DNA from: an uncultured Verrucomicrobiota bacterium
GTDB lineage: Bacteria; Verrucomicrobiota; Kiritimatiellia; RFP12; UBA1067
DNA: 17,349 bases
NCBI GenBank assembly: GCA_945487985.1
Contig: CALYTX010000009.1
Location: 1 to 17,349 of the forward strand
Direction of reading: 5' to 3'
This document shows positions 7,231-15,066 of this stretch, piece after piece. The position numbers and the translations under genes were made by a program. A model generated the notes under the pieces. The model was not told the origin of the DNA. It ran no database searches and saw only the letters and a list, made by a program, of their open reading frames with translations. Numbering within the stretch: position 1 is the stretch's first letter; each line of letters starts with the position of its first letter.

Positions 7231-7244
7231 TATTTTGGTAAAAT
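7215..7244 (+). promoter_or_regulatory. smc promoter, extended -10 seven bases before the start
   Basis: TGG-TAAAAT occupies 7236-7244, with TTTACC at 7215-7220 as a -35 (four of six matches, 18-base spacer). Only seven bases separate the -10 box from the smc ATG at 7252, predicting a leaderless or almost leaderless transcript. There is no Shine-Dalgarno sequence before the ATG. Confidence 0.6.
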
Positions 7245-7251
7245 ATACGCA

Positions 7252-10200
7252 ATGTATCTGAAACAAATAGAGATTGTCGGGTTCAAGAGTTTTGCCGACA
7301 AGACCAGGCTTAATTTCGACCCGGGTCTTATTGCTATCGTCGGCCCCAACGGCTGCGGCAAGTCGAATGTGTCCGATGCCATCCGCTGGGTGCTCGGTGA
7401 ACAGCGGCCGACCGCGCTGCGCTGCTCGAAACTGGTCGATGTCGTCTTCAACGGAACCGATACGCGAAAGCCGTTGGGGCTGGCGGAGGTTTCCATAACC
7501 TTCGCAGAATGCGAAAAGGAATTAGGAACCGACTACCATGAGGTTACCATCACCCGGCGGGTCTACCGCGACGGTACGGGCGAATACCTGATTAACAAGC
7601 AGCCCAGCCGTCTTAAGGACGTGCAGCATCTTTTTATGGGCACGGGAATCGGCACCTCGTCGTATTCGGTTATGGCTCAGGGCCAGATTGACGCGATTCT
7701 TTCCTCAAAGCCCGAAGACCGTCGCGCCGTGTTCGAGGAGGCCGCCGGCATCACCAAGTTCAAGGCCGATCGCAAGGAGGCGCTCAGGAAGATTGAGCAG
7801 ACCGAGCAGAATCTGCTACGCGAGGAAGATGTGCTGCGGGAAATGAAGCGGCAGATCGCTTCGCTCCAGCGGCAGGTTGGCAAGGCCGAGAAATACAAGG
7901 AGTTGCGTGACCGGCTACGCGGGCTCGACATCTACGTTTCCAAGCAGCGCATTCACGAATACGATCAGAAGCTCGAGCTCAACGCCGCCAATCGCCGCGA
8001 AATCGAAAAGGCGATTGCCGAGGCAACCGAGGTAGTCGTCGCCGCCGAGGCCGCCCAGCAGCGTCTTCATGGTGAGATCCACGAGTTGGAGGAACGTCTA
8101 CAGACGCTTGCCAGCGAACAAGCTGCCGCCGAAGGGGCCTACCAGCGCGCGAACGAAGTCATTGGCGTCAACGCTCAGCGGATCGAGGAATACCGAACCT
8201 TCGCCGAACGCGACGCGCGCGAGATGGCCGATTTCCGCCGTCAACTCGATGATGTCGGCATGCAGGCCGAGTCGCTGGCCCAGAAAACGCAATTGCTGAG
8301 CGATTCGCTTGCCGCCGCCCGGGAGGCGCTGGCGGCGGCGGAGGAAGATTTCAAGTCCTCTCAGGAGCAGATCGATGCCTTGCGCGCGAAAATCCAGCAG
8401 TCTCGCGCAGGTCAAGTGCAGTGTGAACGCCGCGCCGCCCAATTGCGCGACGAGCTTGCCGGAATGGAATCAGCCAGGCGCGATGACGAGATCCGCGGCG
8501 AGAGACTTGCCGCTGACGAAGCGCAGTTGCAGGAGGCTCTTGCCGCGGCGCAGCGCACGCTTGACGAGATTGCGCAGCGTGCCCAGTCGGCGAGCGAGCT
8601 CGAGCGCGATTCGGAGGAGGCCCGAGTCCGTGCCCGCAAGGAACTCGACGATTTGAGATTGCGCATCGAAGAGGCGCGCGAACAGCTTTCCGGGATGCAG
8701 GCCCAGGCCGCCGCTAAAGAGGCTCAGCTCGAGATGCTCAAAGATGAGGCGGCCGCGAAGAACGTCCTCGAAGGAATTCTGGAATCGGATGTTGGCGATG
8801 TAGGGCTGTTCGCGGCCGAGACCGGTCGCGGCAGCGTGCCGGTGGCCGCGGGCGACCGGTTGGTGGATCATCTGGCGCTGGAGGATTCGGTCCGCGCCAT
8901 GGCCGAAGACCTGCTTGGCGACGTAGTGCTGGTAGACGGCGGGCAAGGGCGCTGGAGGATGAGTGCGAAGGTCGAGTCGCTTTCCGGCCGGAAATCGCCC
9001 ATCACCGAGTCGGAGCTTTCGCTTGCGGAACTCCAGCGCAGGATTGAAGAGGCCAAGGATGTTCTCGCCAATGGTTCGGAACGGATCGCAGCGTTGCAAA
9101 CGGCGCTCTCGGAAGCGGAAGTGCGCCATGCTGCCGCGCAGCGTGCCAGCGCGCAGGCTGCGGGCGAACAGGGCATGGCCGCGCGCGAGGTCGATGCGCT
9201 CGCGTCCCGTCTCGATGCAGTCCGACGCGAACTCGAAGAGTTGCGGCGCTCGACCGGTGATGACGCCCAGAAGTTCCGCCAGGCCACGGAAGAGCTCGAG
9301 AATATGCTCCGTCGCCGCGACGGTCTGATTGAATTTGTAGCTGCCGGCGAGGAAGAACTTGGATTGCTCGAACAGGATAATGTCCGCCGCTCTCAGATGC
9401 TGACCGAGCGGCGCATCGCCGCCAGCCAGATGGAGCAAGAGCTTTCTTTTGTGGGGCAGCAGTCCAGCGGTGCCGAGCAGCGTCTCGCCGAGCTTGAACG
9501 CGCCATTGAAGGGCGTCAAACGGGGGTGCGCGGCTATGAAGATTCGATTCGCCGGCTGACGGAGGAAAGTGGCGAGCTGCTTGAAAGTCTTGAAGAGCTC
9601 AAGGCGAGAGTTCTCGACTGCAACTCGCGCATGGAGGAAGAGCGCGTCCGGCGAACGGGGATGCTCGAACGCATAGCTGCGGCCGACGCGGAAGTGGCCG
9701 ACCGGCGCTCCGGGCTCGACCAGGCGCGCGATTTCCGCGGTCGGCTCGAAGTCGAGGCCGCAGAAGCGACGATGCGCCGGCAGAACATTTACGAGCATCT
9801 GCAAGACGAATACGGTCTTTTCGCCGACGCGGTGATGCGCGAGGGCGACCCGGAATGGAAAGATGGGGTTGTGCCGCCGATGGCGGAGCTTGAGAAAACC
9901 GTCTCGCGTCTGCAGTCTGAAATCGCCGCGCTCGGTCCAGTTAACATGGTGGCCGTCGATGAATACCGCGAGTTGGAAGAACGCTACGCGCGCGAGAAGG
10001 CCCAGCAGGAGGATTTAGTCGCCGCCAAGGCCCAGATCATGGATTTGATCAACAATTTGAATACCACTTCAAGCGAGATGTTCCGCGCTACATTCGAAGA
10101 GGCCAACAAGAACTTCCAGTCGATGTTCTCGAAGCTCTTCGGTGGTGGCGAAGCGCGGCTGGTGCTGCTTGAGAATTCCGAAGACCCGCTCGAATGCGGC

Positions 10201-10584
10201 ATCGATATTATCGCGCGTCCCCCAGGCAAGCGGCCGCAGTCGGTGACGCTGCTTTCGGGCGGCGAACGGACGATGACAGCCGTAGCGTTGTTGTTCTCGA
10301 TTTTCATGATCAAGCCGGCGCCGTTCTGCATGCTTGATGAACTCGACGCGGCGCTTGACGATGCGAACATCGGCCGCTTCGTCGAGCAGCTCAAGGAATT
10401 TCTGGCCAAATCGCAATTCTTGATTATCACCCACAATCAGCATACGATCGCCGGGTCGGACCTCGTTTATGGCGTGAGCCAGCAGGAAAAAGGCGTCTCG
10501 CGCATCATTTCGATGCGGCTTTCCGAGCTCGGACGCAAGCCGAAGGTGCCGGGGGAAGACTCACGGGCGGACAAAAAGGCATGA
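7252..10584 (+). CDS. smc: chromosome segregation protein SMC
   Basis: SMC is the ATPase that forms the bacterial condensin ring with ScpA and ScpB, neither of which is encoded here. The 1110-residue protein has an N-terminal head with Walker A GPNGCGKSN (31-39), a coiled coil of about 170-500, a central hinge of about 504-580, a returning coiled coil from about 585, and a C-terminal head. That head carries the ABC signature LSGGERT (starting at 1001), Walker B FCMLDELDAALD (1025-1036, with catalytic Glu1030) and the H-loop THNQ. The conserved GPVN segment begins near 895. The two arms are of similar length, as expected for a fold-back. The hinge is about 80 residues, clearly shorter than the roughly 150 or more of well-studied SMCs, which accounts for much of the small total size. 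The start follows its own extended -10 box and lacks a Shine-Dalgarno sequence. serS follows after 28 bases. Confidence 0.96.
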   Translation: MYLKQIEIVGFKSFADKTRLNFDPGLIAIVGPNGCGKSNVSDAIRWVLGEQRPTALRCSKLVDVVFNGTDTRKPLGLAEVSITFAECEKELGTDYHEVTITRRVYRDGTGEYLINKQPSRLKDVQHLFMGTGIGTSSYSVMAQGQIDAILSSKPEDRRAVFEEAAGITKFKADRKEALRKIEQTEQNLLREEDVLREMKRQIASLQRQVGKAEKYKELRDRLRGLDIYVSKQRIHEYDQKLELNAANRREIEKAIAEATEVVVAAEAAQQRLHGEIHELEERLQTLASEQAAAEGAYQRANEVIGVNAQRIEEYRTFAERDAREMADFRRQLDDVGMQAESLAQKTQLLSDSLAAAREALAAAEEDFKSSQEQIDALRAKIQQSRAGQVQCERRAAQLRDELAGMESARRDDEIRGERLAADEAQLQEALAAAQRTLDEIAQRAQSASELERDSEEARVRARKELDDLRLRIEEAREQLSGMQAQAAAKEAQLEMLKDEAAAKNVLEGILESDVGDVGLFAAETGRGSVPVAAGDRLVDHLALEDSVRAMAEDLLGDVVLVDGGQGRWRMSAKVESLSGRKSPITESELSLAELQRRIEEAKDVLANGSERIAALQTALSEAEVRHAAAQRASAQAAGEQGMAAREVDALASRLDAVRRELEELRRSTGDDAQKFRQATEELENMLRRRDGLIEFVAAGEEELGLLEQDNVRRSQMLTERRIAASQMEQELSFVGQQSSGAEQRLAELERAIEGRQTGVRGYEDSIRRLTEESGELLESLEELKARVLDCNSRMEEERVRRTGMLERIAAADAEVADRRSGLDQARDFRGRLEVEAAEATMRRQNIYEHLQDEYGLFADAVMREGDPEWKDGVVPPMAELEKTVSRLQSEIAALGPVNMVAVDEYRELEERYAREKAQQEDLVAAKAQIMDLINNLNTTSSEMFRATFEEANKNFQSMFSKLFGGGEARLVLLENSEDPLECGIDIIARPPGKRPQSVTLLSGGERTMTAVALLFSIFMIKPAPFCMLDELDAALDDANIGRFVEQLKEFLAKSQFLIITHNQHTIAGSDLVYGVSQQEKGVSRIISMRLSELGRKPKVPGEDSRADKKA

Positions 10585-10598
10585 TTTTACACAATCAT
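10581..10598 (+). repeat. perfect inverted repeat between smc and serS
   Basis: ATGATT (10581-10586) and AATCAT (10593-10598) form a perfect 6-base inverted repeat around the 6-base loop TTACAC. It overlaps the smc stop codon (10582-10584) and ends two bases before the serS ribosome-binding site GGAG (10601-10604). It could be a weak mRNA hairpin or a small operator. It has no T tract, so it is not a terminator. Confidence 0.35.
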
Positions 10599-10612
10599 CT
10601 GGAGAGTGAAAA

Positions 10613-11896
10613 ATGATAGACATTAAGAAGGTTCGTGAAGATTTCGACGCGGTGGTCGCTGCCGAGGCGCGCCGCGGAATCGACAGCGTGGCGATTGCCG
10701 CAGTGCGCGACCTCGACGAGCGCCGTCGTGCGCTCGTGGGCGAAACCGAAGCACTCAAGGCCCGGCGCAACGCCGCGTCCAAAGAAATCGGCAAGCTCGC
10801 CCGGGAGGGTGGCGATGTCGCTGCGGCGAAGGAGGAAATGCGCCGAGTTGGCGACCGCATCTCCGAAATCGACCGGGAACTATCCGCCGTAGAGGGCGAT
10901 TTGCGTTCGGCGTTGCTGGCAATCCCCAATTTGCCGGCCAGTGATATTCCCACTGGGGCCGATTCCTCGGCCAATGTCGAGGTTCGCCGTTCAGGCGAAT
11001 GGAAGGAACCAGACTTCAAGGTTCTTGATCATATCGCCGTCGGCGAGAAGCTTGGTATCTTCGATTTCCCGCGCGGCGTTAAACTGACTGGCACCGGCTT
11101 CCCGGTCATTCTCGGTCAGGGTGCGAAACTGCAGCGCGCGCTGATTCAGTACATGCTCGATTTGCACTGCCGCGAGCAGGGCTATACGGAGATGCTGCCG
11201 CCGTTTGTCGTCAATAGCGAATCAATGACGGGCACGGGGCAGCTGCCGAAGTTCGCCGAAGATCTTTATCATTGCCAGATCGACGATTTCTGGCTCATTC
11301 CCACCGCCGAGGTGCCGGTCACAAACTACTACCGCGACGAGATTCTCGATGCGAAGCGGCTGCCGATCAAGCTGACGGCCTACACGCCGTGCTTCCGCCG
11401 CGAGGCGGGTTCGGCCGGCAAGATGACGCGCGGGATGCTGCGCGTGCACCAGTTCGACAAGGTGGAGATGGTCAATTTCGTCGATCCTCAGACATCCTTC
11501 GACCAACTTGAAACCCTCGTCGGCGAAGCCGAAGCGGTTCTTTCTGGGCTGGGGCTGCACTATCGCGTTCTTATGCTATGCTCCGGTGATATGGGCTTTT
11601 CGGCCGCCAAGTGCTACGATTTGGAACTGTGGGCGCCGGCCGAGAAGCAGTGGCTTGAGGTATCCTCCTGTTCGTGCTTTACCGACTATCAGGCGCGCCG
11701 GCTTAACTGCCGCTTCAAGGATCCGCGCGACGGCAAGACGAAATTCGTTCACACGCTCAACGGGTCGGGCGTGGCGTTGCCGCGGCTGATGGTGGCGTTG
11801 CTCGAGCAGCACCAGAATGCCGACGGTTCGGTGACGATTCCCGAGGTGTTGCGGCCGTATATGAATGGACAGGAAAAGCTCGAGCCGATCGCTTGA
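10613..11896 (+). CDS. serS: seryl-tRNA synthetase
   Basis: This enzyme charges tRNA-Ser with serine using ATP. The 427-residue length is normal for bacterial SerS. Residues 1 to about 100 form the antiparallel coiled-coil arm that grips the long variable arm of tRNA-Ser. The class II catalytic core shows the serine-binding TAE motif (231-233), motif 2 with FRREAGSAGKMTRG (starting at Phe261) and RVHQFDKVE, and motif 3 with NGSGVALPR (383-391). The segment WLEVSSCSCFTDYQARR is typical of SerS. All key motifs are intact. The ATG is preceded by GGAG at 10601-10604, eight bases upstream. The 28-base gap from smc and the lack of a terminator suggest cotranscription, with this gene using a normal ribosome-binding site. 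Confidence 0.98.
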   Translation: MIDIKKVREDFDAVVAAEARRGIDSVAIAAVRDLDERRRALVGETEALKARRNAASKEIGKLAREGGDVAAAKEEMRRVGDRISEIDRELSAVEGDLRSALLAIPNLPASDIPTGADSSANVEVRRSGEWKEPDFKVLDHIAVGEKLGIFDFPRGVKLTGTGFPVILGQGAKLQRALIQYMLDLHCREQGYTEMLPPFVVNSESMTGTGQLPKFAEDLYHCQIDDFWLIPTAEVPVTNYYRDEILDAKRLPIKLTAYTPCFRREAGSAGKMTRGMLRVHQFDKVEMVNFVDPQTSFDQLETLVGEAEAVLSGLGLHYRVLMLCSGDMGFSAAKCYDLELWAPAEKQWLEVSSCSCFTDYQARRLNCRFKDPRDGKTKFVHTLNGSGVALPRLMVALLEQHQNADGSVTIPEVLRPYMNGQEKLEPIA

Positions 11897-11909
11897 AACG
11901 GATTCGCCC

Positions 11910-13340
11910 ATGGTGAAAAAGCATCTCTTTAACATCGCTGCCCTGTTGTCCGCATTCGCCGTCGAAGGAGCGGAACCAGTTGCCGGCGAATCCGGGCAAG
12001 CCCTTGAGGGGGAAAACGCATCCCCCGCCGCAATTGAGTTTGATGCAGGGGCCGATTTGCGCATCCGCCAGGAAATAATGCACAACGTTCCTTCGATGCA
12101 GAACGGGATGATTGGCCGTCCGGGAGTGTCGCGCGGCAAAACCCGCAACCAAATGCGCTTTCGTCCGCGCGTTTGGGCGCAACTGCGCTTTGGCGAAAAT
12201 TGGCGGCTTTATTCGCGACTTGCCGACGAGATACGCGCGGGCATCGCCCAGCCCGAGGCCGTTCACGCCTCGACCTGGCCGGGCGAGGTAGTGGTCGACA
12301 ACCTTTTCCTCGAAGGCAAAGGTCTGTTCGACGGTGCGATAGATCTGCTCGTCGGCCGTCGCGACATCTACCGACTTTACGGGCTCGACCACATCTTCAT
12401 TGACGGCACCTCTGGCGACGGTTCGCGCTCGGTCTACGCCGATATGGTTACGCTGACATGGCACGCGAACGAAGATTCCACGCTCGATGTGTTCGGCATC
12501 TTCAACAAAGACCGCGAGTATATGCGTTTGGGGACTCATCGCAGCTACGAGGGCATGCAGCTCACGGGATTCGGCGGCAACGACACCGAAATGGATGATT
12601 GGGGCTGGGGCGCAATCTGGGGGTCGCGAGTAGATTTGGTCAAGTACCAGTTGATTGGCATTCAGAAGAACACCGCCAGTTTCCACCGTAATGGCGTGAA
12701 GCATCCGCGCCGTCAGGTGAACATGCTGGGCGTTAAGATTGACCCTTGCTGGACGGACAATCTTTCGACGCCGCTCGAGCTTTACGGCCAGCTGGGCCGC
12801 AATGGCGAGAACTCGACACTGTCGGGGTGGGCCGCCTATACGGGAATTCACTGGCGCGACAACAACAAGGAGACGATGCGGCCGTTCTTCGAGACTGGGC
12901 TCCTGGCTCTGAGCGGCGACCGCCACGCCGTCGATGAGGACGGCGGTCACCACGGGTGGGATCCGATGTGGTACCGCGGCGTAAACGATTCCGAAATGTT
13001 TCTCTACGGTTCGACCTACGGCGTGGGCTGGTGGTCTAACATGTACAATTTCAAGACGCGCTTGGGCGTGGAAATCGCCCCGAAGCATTCGGTCGCTTTC
13101 CAGAGCGGACCGATGTTCGCGGTCGAGCAGGATCACGGCGGCGGCGGCTCAGGCATGTTCAAGGGCTATCTGAACCAGGTGCGCTACGATTTTCCGTTGT
13201 GGAAGGGGCGAGAGGACGGCGCTTGCGAACGCTTCGAGATTTTCGGCCATCTTCTTTTCGAGCATTTCGCCCCTGGCGATTACTACGAAACCGGCAAGCC
13301 CGCGTATTTCGTGCGCTGGCAAGTCGATTTCAAGTTTTAA
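11910..13340 (+). CDS. outer-membrane beta-barrel protein, alginate-export-like porin
   Basis: The 476-residue protein begins with a short signal peptide (MVKKHLFNIAALLSAFA, with cleavage likely near VEGA). The rest shows alternating aromatic and polar residues typical of beta strands, many Trp, Tyr and Gly, and a terminal phenylalanine (VDFKF), the usual outer-membrane barrel signature. The early segment FDAGADLRIRQE, followed by MRFRPRVWAQLRFGENWRLYSRL, resembles the alginate-export (AlgE-like) barrel family, but the substrate is unknown. I chose the ATG at 11910 because it starts the signal peptide; the in-frame ATG at 11865 lies inside serS and would add 15 hydrophilic residues before it. 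No Shine-Dalgarno sequence or -10 box is clear in the 13-base gap, so it is probably read from the smc-serS transcript. Confidence 0.82.
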   Translation: MVKKHLFNIAALLSAFAVEGAEPVAGESGQALEGENASPAAIEFDAGADLRIRQEIMHNVPSMQNGMIGRPGVSRGKTRNQMRFRPRVWAQLRFGENWRLYSRLADEIRAGIAQPEAVHASTWPGEVVVDNLFLEGKGLFDGAIDLLVGRRDIYRLYGLDHIFIDGTSGDGSRSVYADMVTLTWHANEDSTLDVFGIFNKDREYMRLGTHRSYEGMQLTGFGGNDTEMDDWGWGAIWGSRVDLVKYQLIGIQKNTASFHRNGVKHPRRQVNMLGVKIDPCWTDNLSTPLELYGQLGRNGENSTLSGWAAYTGIHWRDNNKETMRPFFETGLLALSGDRHAVDEDGGHHGWDPMWYRGVNDSEMFLYGSTYGVGWWSNMYNFKTRLGVEIAPKHSVAFQSGPMFAVEQDHGGGGSGMFKGYLNQVRYDFPLWKGREDGACERFEIFGHLLFEHFAPGDYYETGKPAYFVRWQVDFKF

Positions 13341-13366
13341 GCAGACTGACAATCGGGTTTGTGGTT

Positions 13367-14215
13367 ATGAAAATCGGATGTCATCTTTCATCAAGCGGCG
13401 GATATCTGGCGATGGGACAGACGGCCGTTTCCATCGGTGCGAATGTATTCCAGTTCTTTACCCGCAATCCGCGCGGCGGCGCGGCCAAGCCCGTCGACCT
13501 GGCCGATGTGCAGGCGTTTGCTGAGTATGCACAGGCTGTCGGTATCGGACCCATTCTCGCCCACGCCCCCTACACGCTCAACGCGGCCAGCGCCGATCCG
13601 GCCGTCCGGGCGTTCGCTGAAAAAGTTTTTCTCGACGACATGAAACGGTTGGCGGCCACACCTGGGGCGCTTTATAATTTCCATCCCGGTTCGCATGTGG
13701 GGCAGGGCGCGGAAAAAGGGATTGAGTTGGTGGCGGAAATTCTTGTCCAGGCGCTGGCGCATGCCGGGCCGACGACGATACTGCTCGAGACGATGGCCGG
13801 CAAAGGTTCGGAACTGGGGCGCGATTTCGCCGAGCTCAGGGCGATTATCGACCGCGCCGAGGCGGCATTGCCGCCAGCCTGTCCGAAAGCGCGATTGGGA
13901 GTTTGCTTCGACACCTGCCACGTGTGGGACGGCGGCTACGACATTGTTGACGATCTTGACGGGGTTCTTGACGAGTTCGATCGTGTCGTCGGGCTCGACC
14001 GCCTCAAGGCGGTGCATTTGAACGATTCGATGAATGCCAAGGGCGCACGCAAGGATCGTCACGAGAAAATCGGCAAGGGGCGCATCGGGCTCGAGGCGTT
14101 CGTCCGTATCGTGAACAATCCCATACTGGGTCGATTGCCGTTTTATCTGGAAACTCCTTGCGACTTGCAGGGTTACAAAGAAGAGATCGCGCTTTTGAAA
14201 GGACTCGTCAAATGA
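13367..14215 (+). CDS. nfo: endonuclease IV, apurinic/apyrimidinic repair nuclease
   Basis: Endonuclease IV cleaves DNA 5' of abasic sites in base-excision repair. The 282-residue protein has the normal length and keeps every residue of the trinuclear zinc site by comparison with E. coli Nfo: His66, His106, Glu141, Asp182, His185, His217, Asp230, His232 and Glu262. Supporting motifs are GCHLSSSGG at the start, FHPGSHVG, GVCFDTCH, HLNDSMNAKGARKDRHE and FYLETP. The in-frame reading extends upstream to an ATG at 13199 inside the porin gene. The ATG at 13367 fits because the family begins with M-x-(I/L)-G-x-H. It is 26 bases after the porin gene, without a clear Shine-Dalgarno sequence. Its stop codon overlaps the start of panC, so the two are translationally coupled. 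Confidence 0.97.
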   Translation: MKIGCHLSSSGGYLAMGQTAVSIGANVFQFFTRNPRGGAAKPVDLADVQAFAEYAQAVGIGPILAHAPYTLNAASADPAVRAFAEKVFLDDMKRLAATPGALYNFHPGSHVGQGAEKGIELVAEILVQALAHAGPTTILLETMAGKGSELGRDFAELRAIIDRAEAALPPACPKARLGVCFDTCHVWDGGYDIVDDLDGVLDEFDRVVGLDRLKAVHLNDSMNAKGARKDRHEKIGKGRIGLEAFVRIVNNPILGRLPFYLETPCDLQGYKEEIALLKGLVK

Positions 14216-15039
14216 GGATATTCCGTGAACCGGCGAAATTGCAGCGCTGGGCTAAAATGCGGCGGCTGGCCGGAGCGAAAATCGCGCTGGTGCCGACGAT
14301 GGGCTATCTGCACGAAGGCCACCTTTCGCTTATCGCCAGGGCCAAGGCGGCCGGCGCCGAGGAAATAGTCGTCAGCGTTTTCGTCAATCCCGTGCAGTTC
14401 GGTCCGGGCGAAGACTACGAGAAGTATCCGCGCGATGAGAAGGCCGATCTCGCAAAATGCCGGGCCGCCGGCGCGACGGCTGTGTTTTTCCCGACGCCGC
14501 AGAACATGTATCGTGAGGGACACTCCGTCTATGTGGTCGAGGAGGACCTCTCGCGCGGGCTGTGCGGTGCGCGGCGGCCGGGGCATTTCCGTGGTGTGGC
14601 GACAGTTGTCGCCAAACTCTTCAATCTGGTCCGCCCCGATGTGGCAGTCTTCGGACAGAAAGACTATCAGCAGGCGCAGATTATCCGTCGCATGGTTCGC
14701 GATTTGAATTTTGACATCAAGATTATCGTCGCGCCGATTGTGCGCGAATCGTCGGGGCTGGCGCGATCTTCCCGTAATACCTACCTGTCGGAAACGGAAA
14801 GATTGCGTGCGGTGGCGATTTCGCGTGCGCTTGCGTCGGTTGCTGCCGGCCGTAGCGTCGCGGCCGAGCGGCGACGAATCGTCCGGATGCTTGAACAGGC
14901 TGCGCTTAAAGTTGATTATGTTGAGATGGTCGACGCAGAGACGCTGCGTCCGGTGAAGAAACTTGCCAAGGGCGTTGCGGTGCTTCTGGCCGTCTACGAT
15001 GGCAAGACGCGGCTTATCGATAACCGCGTGTTACACTGA
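14212..15039 (+). CDS. panC: pantothenate synthetase (pantoate-beta-alanine ligase)
   Basis: PanC joins pantoate and beta-alanine with ATP to make pantothenate, the precursor of coenzyme A. The 275-residue protein is full length. It shows the HIGH-like motif MGYLHEGH (His34 and His37), FVNPVQFGPGEDYEKYPRD, the substrate-binding block VFGQKDYQQAQIIRRMVRDL, and the KMSKS-equivalent region ARSSRNTYLS. The ATG at 14212 overlaps the nfo stop codon in an ATGA arrangement, so it is probably translated by coupling; an in-frame ATG at 14158 inside nfo is unlikely. Other pantothenate genes (panB, panD) are not in the window. Pairing with nfo is probably an operon of convenience, not a functional link. 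Confidence 0.97.
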   Translation: MRIFREPAKLQRWAKMRRLAGAKIALVPTMGYLHEGHLSLIARAKAAGAEEIVVSVFVNPVQFGPGEDYEKYPRDEKADLAKCRAAGATAVFFPTPQNMYREGHSVYVVEEDLSRGLCGARRPGHFRGVATVVAKLFNLVRPDVAVFGQKDYQQAQIIRRMVRDLNFDIKIIVAPIVRESSGLARSSRNTYLSETERLRAVAISRALASVAAGRSVAAERRRIVRMLEQAALKVDYVEMVDAETLRPVKKLAKGVAVLLAVYDGKTRLIDNRVLH

Positions 15040-15057
15040 ATGTAAGTATGGTATAAT
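15030..15057 (+). promoter_or_regulatory. glutamine synthetase promoter, extended -10 nine bases before the start
   Basis: TGG-TATAAT lies at 15049-15057. GTTACA at 15030-15035 is a possible -35 (four of six matches, 16-base spacer) and overlaps the panC stop codon. Nine bases separate the -10 box from the ATG at 15067, so the transcript should be leaderless or have a leader of only a few bases. There is no Shine-Dalgarno sequence. No sigma-54 or NtrC-type site is evident despite the nitrogen role of the gene. Confidence 0.6.
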
Positions 15058-15066
15058 ATCGGCCAT

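Noticed and set aside
8470..9804. 444-codon minus-strand open frame inside smc
   Set aside because: Shadow of the coiled-coil coding sequence; no domain, no plausible start signals, and smc is intact on the plus strand.
11757..13136. 459-codon open frame on the minus strand over the porin and the end of serS
   Set aside because: It is antisense to a gene with a signal peptide and barrel features. The translation is rich in Arg, His, Ala and Val with no recognisable motif, typical of a shadow frame created by GC-rich codon use.
13674..13679. TATAAT inside nfo as a promoter
   Set aside because: It falls on Tyr-Asn codons of a conserved segment (YNFHPGSH), lacks the TGn extension and is not near a following gene start.
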